The notes under the pieces were generated by a model. That model was not told where the DNA came from. It did no database searches and saw only the letters and a list, made by a program, of their open reading frames with translations. A stretch of 6,359 bases of DNA from Candidatus Omnitrophota bacterium (GTDB lineage Bacteria; Omnitrophota; Gorgyraeia; Gygaellales; Profunditerraquicolaceae). Numbering within the stretch: the first letter of the stretch is position 1; every line of letters begins with the position of its first letter. Below, one piece after another: positions 1 to 5,938 of this stretch. The position numbers were made by a program, and so were the translations under genes. The stretch spans positions 1 to 6,359 of the forward strand of contig CAIRWO010000210.1 of NCBI GenBank assembly GCA_903882345.1, read 5' to 3'.

Positions 1-562
1 CAACAGGAAAACTTTTTACCAAGCCTCCGTGCGGCGCCTTTTTATATCCACGTGGGTCAATTTGCTGCCAATCAGGAAATGGCAAAGAATCAAGATCGCT
101 GATCAGCGGGCGCTTCTTTAGTGTTCTGGCACCCTGTTCCATGATGCCGGCAATCCCGGAAAGCGATTTTCTGTTCTTTATCGCATTTACCAATTCAAAC
201 AGGCTAAGTTCGCCTTCTTGGTAAACTACGTAATCGGCGCGCGTCTGATCTAAGGTCAATTCCGGCAGCGCTGAAGCATGCGGCCCGCCGATGACAACGC
301 TAAAACCCCTGTTTTTTAACTTTCTACTTAACTCAATAACCTGTTCAAAATAAGCGCTCAAACAATTAATCCCGACTAAAGACGCACCGCGGCAGCGCTG
401 GATGATTTCCTCTGTCGAAAGTCCAAGGTTAAGCCCGTCAATAATCTGGCAATCAAAACCCTTGCTCTTCAGATAAGAAGAAAGATAGCCCAGGCTCAAA
501 GGCGGAGTAATCAGGTGAGAATAATAGTTGGGCCGCAATAAAACTATTTTAAAGGTGTCCAT
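1..562 (-). CDS. B12-binding-domain radical SAM protein (partial, 3' end outside window)
   Basis: The frame runs without a stop from the ATG at 562 to the window edge and gives 187 residues, all within the N-terminal cobalamin-binding domain and linker. Visible marks are FKIVLLRPNYY at the start, TPPLSLGYLSSYLK (19-32), VVIGGPHAS (89-97), YQEGELSLFELV (114-125) and the linker DLDSLPFPDW (156-165). These are the conserved blocks of B12-binding radical SAM proteins. The CxxxCxxC motif normally follows within about 30 residues and would lie off the window, so the radical SAM assignment is by family layout. The ligand motif DxHxxG appears as D42-GLNL-G47, with Leu in the His place. The sequence differs clearly from the first radical SAM protein, so this is not a recent duplicate. 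A TAG directly upstream in frame fixes 562 as the earliest start; no good Shine-Dalgarno is seen. The substrate is unknown. Confidence 0.82.
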   Translation of the reverse strand, partial: MDTFKIVLLRPNYYSHLITPPLSLGYLSSYLKSKGFDCQIIDGLNLGLSTEEIIQRCRGASLVGINCLSAYFEQVIELSRKLKNRGFSVVIGGPHASALPELTLDQTRADYVVYQEGELSLFELVNAIKNRKSLSGIAGIMEQGARTLKKRPLISDLDSLPFPDWQQIDPRGYKKAPHGGLVKSFPV

Positions 563-565
563 CTA

Positions 566-577
566 AAATCATGATTT
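566..577. repeat. Perfect 12-bp palindrome in the leader of the second radical SAM gene
   Basis: AAATCATGATTT is its own reverse complement. It lies between the candidate promoter and the ATG at 562. It could be an operator half-site pair or a chance event; no second copy was noticed in the window. Confidence 0.3.
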
Positions 578-592
578 CGCGTAAGCTTCTTT

Positions 593-621
593 ATTTTAAC
601 ACGTTTTGACGCTGGAGTAAA
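593..621 (-). promoter_or_regulatory. Candidate sigma-70-type promoter before the second radical SAM gene
   Basis: In the 73-base, AT-rich gap (563-635) the minus strand has TTTACT (616-621, four of six consensus bases), 17 bases, then TAAAAT (593-598, five of six). Transcription would begin near 586 and leave a leader of about 24 bases. No terminator hairpin is visible between the methyltransferase stop and this site, so read-through is also possible. Confidence 0.35.
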
Positions 622-635
622 TATATTTGGGATAT

Positions 636-1496
636 CTACTTTACCGCCGTGACGCAGAAATGGCTGGCCAAACGGCTGCTCTTTTCTTCTGAAAGAGCCC
701 AAAAGGCATCCAGGTATTTGAACATAAAGATGGGTATTAGAAAAAGGCCTTTACAAAGAGTATAAAAGAAATGGTTTCTGCCGGCAAAGGCAACTGTAAA
801 ATATTCGGAAACTAAATTTACCAAGGCAGAAGTCGGGCCCATATTAACCATTACCTTGCTGTTTGAGAAATCCCTGAATATAAAAGAAAGCCCATCTTTC
901 GTAAAGTTAAAGTAGTGCGTAGGATAACCGTGGAAGGGAAAAACAAAAGTCGTAATGCAAATGACTTCTCCTCCCGGCTTAAGGCACCTGCGTATTTCAT
1001 TGATAATTTTTTGCGGCTCCGGGACATGCTCGAGGATCGTATCAAGGATAAAGAAGTCAACCGAATTATCCATGAAAGGAAGATTTGCAGCGTCTGCCAA
1101 AGCGTCGACTTCTGCAAAGGCGAATAAATCAATGTTAAAAACATCTTCTCTGATGCGGCTGCTGCCTGAGCCAATATCAACGACGCGGCTGCCAGGCTTA
1201 ATTTTTGCTACGAATTCTTTAATATGGTTGACAGGGGCATACTCGCCGCTGATCAGCTTCCTGCCAAGGTTGTACAATTTTCCGGTCAAGGTAATGCCGC
1301 ACATCTGTTTTTTCTGAAAAGCAGCGTCAGAGGAGCTTTCCGAATGCGGTTTTACAAAGTGGACCTTTCCTGCTTCAATAGGAAAAGGCGAGCGGCAGGC
1401 TGAACAGGCAGCGTTTCCCTCCGTCCACAAAAGACTGGCGTGACAGCGGGGACAGCAAAGCAGGGGTTTAAAAGTAGACAAACGTTCATTTTGCAT
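636..1496 (-). CDS. Class I SAM-dependent methyltransferase with N-terminal zinc ribbon
   Basis: This 286-residue protein starts with a short Trm112-like zinc ribbon: C15-x2-C18 and C31-x2-C34, followed by FPIEAGKVHF, a common opening in glycan-locus methyltransferases. A class I (Methyltransf_11) domain follows. The SAM-binding loop is VVDIGSGSS (residues 105-113), an acidic segment around D131-D135 precedes NLPFMDNSVDFF (138-149), and LEHVPEP (155-161) and LKPGGEV complete the fold. A hydrophobic, aromatic stretch near residues 243-268 may contact the membrane or a lipid substrate. The family methylates oxygen, nitrogen or carbon of small molecules or sugars; the substrate is unknown. The ATG at 1496 is the first available start, since a TAA in frame lies just upstream (1503-1505). 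No Shine-Dalgarno is visible. The gene lies 70 bases after the first radical SAM gene and 73 before the second, so it may be transcribed with them or from its own weak promoter. Confidence 0.88.
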   Translation of the reverse strand: MQNERLSTFKPLLCCPRCHASLLWTEGNAACSACRSPFPIEAGKVHFVKPHSESSSDAAFQKKQMCGITLTGKLYNLGRKLISGEYAPVNHIKEFVAKIKPGSRVVDIGSGSSRIREDVFNIDLFAFAEVDALADAANLPFMDNSVDFFILDTILEHVPEPQKIINEIRRCLKPGGEVICITTFVFPFHGYPTHYFNFTKDGLSFIFRDFSNSKVMVNMGPTSALVNLVSEYFTVAFAGRNHFFYTLCKGLFLIPIFMFKYLDAFWALSEEKSSRLASHFCVTAVK

Positions 1497-1509
1497 GGTT
1501 AATTAAGGT

Positions 1510-1538
1510 AAGATAGCACAGGAGTTATAAGAAATCAA
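1510..1538 (-). promoter_or_regulatory. Candidate sigma-70-type promoter before the methyltransferase gene
   Basis: In the 70-base gap (1497-1566) the minus strand has TTGATT (1533-1538), 17 bases, then TATCTT (1510-1515). Each hexamer matches consensus at four of six places and the spacing is ideal. Only 13 bases separate the second hexamer from the ATG, so a transcript from here would have a leader of roughly 6 to 9 bases. This agrees with the lack of a Shine-Dalgarno there. Such matches also occur by chance. Confidence 0.3.
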
Positions 1539-1566
1539 TCGTTTTTAAAGCTTCCCCGCATGCCTG

Positions 1567-3021
1567 CTACTTCTTGGTGAAAAATGTCTTACGGAAGAAT
1601 TTAAAGGCGGTGGAAAGTTTTTGCATAAAGTCCCGGGGACCCTTAACCTGAAGAAGCTGGCGGAAAAGATAACGCGGGTGCAGATAGTAACTTACATAGG
1701 CGTAAGAAACATAATATTCCAATTTTTTCTTAGATAAATGGGGATAAGAAATAATCGCGTTTTTTGCCGGGTCTGCCGCTACATAATCACCGTAATACAT
1801 CCAGCCTTCTTTCTTGGCGGCAGCATAAAATTCCGTCCCGGGAAAAGGATTGGCGATGCTAAAAAGCACATAGTCTACATTGAGTTTATAGAGATGCCGC
1901 AGCGTCTTTTTTATCGTCGCTTCGGTTTCCACGGGGGTTGCCCCAAAGAGCACATTGAGCTCGACCTGAATGCTGTGGCGCCGCAAAATTTCTACTGCCC
2001 GGTCGGTATCTTCGGCAAGCATATCCTTTTTGATCGCCTTTAAAACTTCGTCATCAAACGACTCTGTGCCTAAATCTACGTAGGCGCATCCGGCTTCCTT
2101 CATCGCTTTGGCAACTGTGTCGCTGATTTTATCCGGCCGGCATAAACACGACCATTCCAGTTTCAGGTCTTTTATCCCCTGGCAAATCTCAACTGTACGC
2201 TTATCATCCCATAAAAATTCATCATCCAAAACAGATACAGATTTAAAACCAAGCGCTGCTATGGAACGGAACTCCTCGATAACCCTCTTTGCAGAATGCA
2301 TGCGCGGCGCAGGTTTTTTCCCGGAATATTTTCTATGTTCCAATTCTCGCGCGTAATCCAGGGAAGTGGGCACGCAAAATGTGCAGCGGCCAAAACAACC
2401 GCGGGAAGCCATTGCCGCAGTATGCGGGACAGCGCGCAATTTCGGATTATAATACGGACGATGATCAAGCAGCGTCCTGTCGGGTATAGGAAGCTCGTCC
2501 AGATCGGCGATAAAGGGCGCCGGCGGATTATGCACTGCCTTTTGCCCGTCATGATAGGAAATCCCCAATACCTTGCCTAAACCTGATTTTGTATTAAGGG
2601 CCGTGATCAGATCCTGGGTAACGAACTCCGGCTCCCCTCTTACTACAAAAGTATCGTCTTTGTCGAGGAATACCTCCGGCGCGAACGTCGGCTGCGGCCC
2701 GGAAAATATGAAATAGGCAGCCGGCCTTGCCTGCCTGATCATCTCCCTAACCAGCATGTCGGTTTCCTGACAGAGGAAAACCGTATAAAAGACATAGATA
2801 TCGGAATCATCTCTTGCGATAAATTCGCGCAGCTCCTGTTTGGTTTTTTTGTTGGCAGGAAAATCTAATATTGCCACGCGCTCGGCCTTGTCTTTCAATA
2901 ACGTGGCAGAGTATAACATGGGAAGCAGCGGTAAAAAATAGGCATTATAATTGCACCCGGAGGTCCTGTCTACGTCATAGGTGCCGTCCAATACCGGAGG
3001 GATCAAAAAGGTAACTTTCAT
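1567..3021 (-). CDS. B12-binding-domain radical SAM protein
   Basis: This 484-residue protein has the two-domain layout of B12-binding radical SAM enzymes (class B methyltransferases and relatives). Residues 1-150 are the Rossmann-like cobalamin-binding domain, with MKVTFLIPP at the start, SGPQPTF (107-113) and RGEPE (128-132). The linker has DLDELPIPDR (173-182). The radical SAM core carries the cluster motif C209-x3-C213-x2-C216 in SRGCFGRCTFC, then LGTESFDDEVLKAIKKD and NVLFGATPVETEATI. The tail is basic and aromatic. The DxHxxG cobalamin-ligand motif is absent; the matching place reads DFPANK. The family uses a 4Fe-4S cluster and SAM to start radical chemistry, often methylation at unreactive carbon, but also other reactions. 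The substrate is unknown; the locus suggests a glycan, glycolipid or lipid. I choose the ATG at 3021 over one 19 codons upstream, which lies within the glycosyltransferase gene. The gap to that gene is 5 bases. Confidence 0.92.
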   Translation of the reverse strand: MKVTFLIPPVLDGTYDVDRTSGCNYNAYFLPLLPMLYSATLLKDKAERVAILDFPANKKTKQELREFIARDDSDIYVFYTVFLCQETDMLVREMIRQARPAAYFIFSGPQPTFAPEVFLDKDDTFVVRGEPEFVTQDLITALNTKSGLGKVLGISYHDGQKAVHNPPAPFIADLDELPIPDRTLLDHRPYYNPKLRAVPHTAAMASRGCFGRCTFCVPTSLDYARELEHRKYSGKKPAPRMHSAKRVIEEFRSIAALGFKSVSVLDDEFLWDDKRTVEICQGIKDLKLEWSCLCRPDKISDTVAKAMKEAGCAYVDLGTESFDDEVLKAIKKDMLAEDTDRAVEILRRHSIQVELNVLFGATPVETEATIKKTLRHLYKLNVDYVLFSIANPFPGTEFYAAAKKEGWMYYGDYVAADPAKNAIISYPHLSKKKLEYYVSYAYVSYYLHPRYLFRQLLQVKGPRDFMQKLSTAFKFFRKTFFTKK

Positions 3022-3026
3022 GGAGG

Positions 3027-4019
3027 TTATTTCCTGTGCTGCGGCCAAAAGGTTTCTTGCATAAAACCGGTTGACCAACCCAACATTAAAATAATAATCG
3101 CCAGCGGCACGGCCGAAGCTACCTGTAAGGAATGCGTTTTAAGCCAGGCCAATAAGAAAAAAAATAACAGGAATCCTATACCCAACAATGCAAAACCAGC
3201 CAAAAAAGCAGCGCCCAAAAATACTGAGGCGATAAGCATAAAAATAAGCAAAGGAATGCTAAACCCGACGATAATATGCATGAGTTTAAGCAATTCCGGA
3301 TAAGCCCTGCCGATAAGAACCCTACCGATGCCGTAACGGATCTTCTGCCTCCAAAACCTTTGTGGCGTCGAAGAACGATAATGCCAGAGTTTCGTATCCG
3401 GTGTGAATAAAAATTTATAACCCAGGTCTTTCAGTTGTTTATTCATAATTACGTCTTCACCGTCCGTAAAGCGCTCGTCAACCGGCATTACCTTTTCCAA
3501 GCTACTCCGCCTGTATATCGCGTTGCAACCGGGATTATGTTCTACTTCCCGCACCTCCTGGAAATGCCTGCCGTAGATGGAGCCGCCAGTAAATAAACTG
3601 TAAGAAAAAATAAACCCGCAGGCCTTACCAAATGCGGTTTCATCATCAGGGATAAGGCTTACGCCCCCTACGCATGCCACTTTCTCATCCTTAAAATATT
3701 TTACGGCGTTTATCAGCCAATCCTTATCCATAATGCAATCGGCATCGGAAAAAGCGATTATTTCGCCTTTTGCCTGTGCAAATCCGCTGTTGCGGCCAGC
3801 ACATACGCTTGGGCCCCCGGCGGTTACTACCTTCGCACCCAGAGAAACGGCAATCTCCCGCGTTTTATCCGTAGAATCGGAATCGGAAATAATAATTTCG
3901 TATTTATCTTTGGGGTAATTGAGCTGGTTAAGGCTTTTTAAACAAGGGGTTAAAAATTTTTCTGCATTCTTGACCGGGATGACTACCGAAACAAACGGCA
4001 GGCTAGTTTGTATATCCAT
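3027..4019 (-). CDS. Family 2 glycosyltransferase with C-terminal membrane domain
   Basis: The 330-residue protein begins with a GT-A fold of family GT2. It has VSVVIPVKN (residues 10-18), the nucleotide-binding Asp region SDSDSTDKT (45-53), the metal-binding DxD motif as DAD in FSDADC (92-94), and a GED acceptor-side motif (187-189). QKIRYG (225-230) sits where many GT2 enzymes carry QxxRW. From about residue 246 to 293 and again from 300 to 320 the chain is strongly hydrophobic, consistent with about three membrane helices. The catalytic domain would face the cytoplasm and act on a membrane-bound, probably lipid-linked, acceptor. The sugar donor is unknown; a nucleotide-heptose or the epimerase product is an inference from position. 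The ATG at 4019 overlaps the epimerase gene by 17 bases and has only a weak purine-rich AAGAAAAA upstream, so translation probably depends on coupling. No signal peptide is seen. Confidence 0.9.
   Translation of the reverse strand: MDIQTSLPFVSVVIPVKNAEKFLTPCLKSLNQLNYPKDKYEIIISDSDSTDKTREIAVSLGAKVVTAGGPSVCAGRNSGFAQAKGEIIAFSDADCIMDKDWLINAVKYFKDEKVACVGGVSLIPDDETAFGKACGFIFSYSLFTGGSIYGRHFQEVREVEHNPGCNAIYRRSSLEKVMPVDERFTDGEDVIMNKQLKDLGYKFLFTPDTKLWHYRSSTPQRFWRQKIRYGIGRVLIGRAYPELLKLMHIIVGFSIPLLIFMLIASVFLGAAFLAGFALLGIGFLLFFFLLAWLKTHSLQVASAVPLAIIILMLGWSTGFMQETFWPQHRK
3032..3035 (-). promoter_or_regulatory. Ribosome binding site of the first radical SAM gene
   Basis: AGGA on the minus strand lies 10 bases before the ATG at 3021, at the last codons of the glycosyltransferase. 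The spacing is slightly long, but it supports this start over the ATG at 3078. Confidence 0.4.
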
Positions 4020-4974
4020 GTTTTTCTTGGATTAAGCTAGCGACCGCCTTTTCAATTGCGCATCTGGAGCCATACCTAACCGTTAGCCCGAGTTTTTTTA
4101 TTCTTTTGGTATCCAGCAGCATCAAAGGCACGTCGCCGCGCCAGCCTCCCCTGCCGCCGGTATAACGGATCTTGGTATTTCGCAGGCCGGTTTTCTTTAA
4201 TATTATTTTTGCAATTTCGGAAATTTTTATATCGTCATCCGTGCCGAGATTAAATAGATTTACCGTATCCTTTGCGTGCCTGAAGGCAAAAAGCATACCG
4301 TCTACGCAGTCTTCAACCAAAAGGTAAGACTTGCGCTGCCTGCCGTCGCCGAGGACTTCCAGGCTCCTGCGGTCTTTTTCTAATTTACGCAGGAAATCTA
4401 CGAGTATGCCATGGGTACCTCTGCTGCCGACGATATTTGCGAAACGAAAGATCCAGGCCTGCATACCAAACATATGGGAATACGCGCTGACCAGACCTTC
4501 GCAGGCCATTTTACTTGCCCCGTAAAGTGAAATCGGTTTCAAGGGAGCGTAATCCTCAGGGGTAGGCCTTATTGCCGGCTCGCCAAACACCGTGGAGCTG
4601 GAAGCGAATACGATTTTTTTGGCGCCTGACAGCCGCATTGCCTCCAGGACATTATAAGTAGCTACAGTCCCCTGTTGAAAATCTACTCCCGGCGAGGTTT
4701 GACCGATCTGAATTTGCGGATTTGCCGCCATATGGAAGACAATATTCACTCCCCGCATTGATTTTTGAAGTGCTGCCTTATCTAGAAGATCGGCCTTGAT
4801 AAAACGAAAATTATTTTTGCCCAAATGCGCGGCGATATAATCTTTCTTTCCGGAGCTGAGGTTATCATAGGCAATAACCCGACCGATTTTTATCAGCCTG
4901 TCCACTAGATGGCTTCCGATAAAGCCGCAGCCTCCGGTAACAAAAAAGGTATTGCGCATATTAGTAGTCGGCAT
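4003..4974 (-). CDS. NAD-dependent sugar epimerase/dehydratase (extended SDR family)
   Basis: This 323-residue protein has the usual length of a GalE-like extended short-chain dehydrogenase. The Rossmann NAD loop is GGCGFIG (residues 14-20), followed by the ribose-binding Asp in YDNLSSG (D37) and HMAAN (81-85). The catalytic set is SSSTVFGE (125-132) and Y151-x-x-x-K155 in YGASK. FRFANIVGSRGTHG and GDGRQRKSYLLVEDC are typical of nucleotide-sugar 4-epimerases and related 4,6-dehydratases. The enzyme would oxidise and re-reduce a nucleotide-bound sugar in the cytoplasm. With heptose activation genes beside it, a GDP-heptose derivative is a possible substrate, but UDP-glucose or UDP-GlcNAc is equally compatible. 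I choose the ATG at 4974 because an AAGGA lies 6 bases upstream; it overlaps the kinase gene by 14 bases. The ATG at 4959, just after the kinase stop, lacks a clear ribosome site, and the ATG at 5007 would only add an unconserved tail. Confidence 0.88.
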   Translation of the reverse strand: MPTTNMRNTFFVTGGCGFIGSHLVDRLIKIGRVIAYDNLSSGKKDYIAAHLGKNNFRFIKADLLDKAALQKSMRGVNIVFHMAANPQIQIGQTSPGVDFQQGTVATYNVLEAMRLSGAKKIVFASSSTVFGEPAIRPTPEDYAPLKPISLYGASKMACEGLVSAYSHMFGMQAWIFRFANIVGSRGTHGILVDFLRKLEKDRRSLEVLGDGRQRKSYLLVEDCVDGMLFAFRHAKDTVNLFNLGTDDDIKISEIAKIILKKTGLRNTKIRYTGGRGGWRGDVPLMLLDTKRIKKLGLTVRYGSRCAIEKAVASLIQEKHGYTN

Positions 4975-5938
4975 AGATGATCCTTGAGCCTTCCGCTTCA
5001 AATTCAAACGGCACGTGCGTTAATTTCCCCAGCGCCTGTTTTACCTTATGTTGATGCTGCTTCCGGCAATATAACAGCAGGAAGCCGCCGCCGCCTGCGC
5101 CGAGGATCTTACCGCCGATTGCGCCGGCAGCAATTGCCTGATGGTAACACCGGTCAATGGTATTGTTAGTGATCTTTGAGGCCAGCCTCTTTTTGATTTC
5201 CCACCCTTTGTGTAAAATAGCGCCAAACATATCTAAATTAGTGTCGCCCTCTAAACAATTTCTTAAGGGGTTAACTAATCTTTTTAAGCTGCGTAATTCC
5301 TCGAAGTTATGCTTAGTCCGGGCTTTCTGTTCTTTGAGTATAGAATTTGCGTTACGTGTTACGTGGGTATAAAATAAGAGCAGGTTCTCCTGTAATTTTT
5401 TAATTTTACGGCTACCGACCAGTAAAGGCTCAACCACCACATCGTCATTCGGTTTAAAATATAAATGTTTTATCCCACCGTACGCGGCGATATACTGGTC
5501 CTGCTTACCGATGGGCTCTCCTAAAATATCGATTTCGATCTTGCAGGCTTCTTCTGCCAGCCGCTTCGTAGGCACCCTCTCGCCCTTATAGGCGTAGAGC
5601 GCGTTCAAGAGCCCCACGGTTAAACTGCTGGATGAGCCAAGACCGGTGCCTTTTGCGGGGATATCGGCAATGGTGGTGATCTCAACCCCCTTGGTAACGC
5701 CGGTAAGCTTCATCGCCTCCCTAACCAGCTCATGCTGCAATTGGTCAACCTTATCCACGATTTCTGTTTTGGTATAACTTAAACGGATCGTATCATCAAA
5801 ACGCTTGTTCACCGTGACATACATATATTTATTGATCGCGGTAGAAATTACTTCTCCCGTTTCTCCTCTATAAAACACGGCCAGATCCGTGCCGCCGCCG
5901 GTAAAGCTGATCCTTAAAGGTGTGCGGGAAATTATCAT
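4961..5938 (-). CDS. hddA: GHMP kinase, D-glycero-alpha-D-manno-heptose 7-phosphate kinase type
   Basis: This 325-residue protein has the three GHMP kinase motifs. The N-terminus is SRTPLRISFTGGGTD (residues 4-18), the sugar-binding opening typical of HddA. The ATP-binding loop is P94-x-x-G-x-GLGSSSS to 105, and the C-terminal glycine motif is GGKILGAGGGGF (275-286). GKQDQY (144-149) supplies the conserved Asp region. HddA phosphorylates D-glycero-D-manno-heptose 7-phosphate at C1 in the cytoplasm, giving the 1,7-bisphosphate on the way to GDP-heptose. The adjoining nucleotidyltransferase supports this; the isomerase GmhA and phosphatase GmhB are not in the window. I choose the ATG at 5938 over the TTG three bases upstream, because the family begins MIISRTPLR and a GAAGGG Shine-Dalgarno lies 8 bases before it. 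The start shares one base with the previous stop (TGATG), which implies translational coupling. Fucokinase-like or other GHMP sugar kinases are less likely alternatives. Confidence 0.9.
   Translation of the reverse strand: MIISRTPLRISFTGGGTDLAVFYRGETGEVISTAINKYMYVTVNKRFDDTIRLSYTKTEIVDKVDQLQHELVREAMKLTGVTKGVEITTIADIPAKGTGLGSSSSLTVGLLNALYAYKGERVPTKRLAEEACKIEIDILGEPIGKQDQYIAAYGGIKHLYFKPNDDVVVEPLLVGSRKIKKLQENLLLFYTHVTRNANSILKEQKARTKHNFEELRSLKRLVNPLRNCLEGDTNLDMFGAILHKGWEIKKRLASKITNNTIDRCYHQAIAAGAIGGKILGAGGGGFLLLYCRKQHQHKVKQALGKLTHVPFEFEAEGSRIIYADY
4981..4985 (-). promoter_or_regulatory. Ribosome binding site deciding the epimerase start
   Basis: The minus strand reads AAGGA with a 6-base spacer to the ATG at 4974. 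It lies within the last codons of the kinase gene. It favours this ATG over the in-frame ATGs at 5007 and 4959. Confidence 0.5.

Noticed and set aside
549..572. A 7-codon reading frame (ATG at 572) overlapping the start of the second radical SAM gene, possibly a regulatory leader peptide.
   Set aside because: It has no Shine-Dalgarno, no run of regulatory codons, and arises from the palindrome there. Chance is sufficient.
955..1317. Plus-strand open frame of 120 codons opposite the methyltransferase.
   Set aside because: Its composition is that of an antisense shadow with no recognisable motif, while the minus-strand frame has clear methyltransferase motifs.
1541..1566. GC-rich stretch then a run of A on the minus strand after the first radical SAM gene, considered as a terminator.
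   Set aside because: The minus strand has no stable stem followed by a U-run; it contains only the short palindromes GCATGC and AAGCTT and ends in A residues.
2259..2552. Minus-strand frame of 97 codons in another phase inside the first radical SAM gene.
   Set aside because: It overlaps the region coding the CxxxCxxC cluster motif in the true frame and shows no motif of its own.
1..3021. The two radical SAM genes as a recent tandem duplication.
   Set aside because: Their B12-binding domains share only family-level blocks; start, ligand-site region and linker differ throughout.
3022..3078. A 19-residue N-terminal extension of the first radical SAM protein starting at 3078.
   Set aside because: It lies inside the glycosyltransferase gene, and the family opening MKVTFLIPP begins exactly at the ATG at 3021.
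4975..5007. An 11-residue N-terminal extension of the epimerase starting at 5007.
   Set aside because: The extension is not part of the Rossmann fold, and a good AAGGA site sits correctly before the ATG at 4974.
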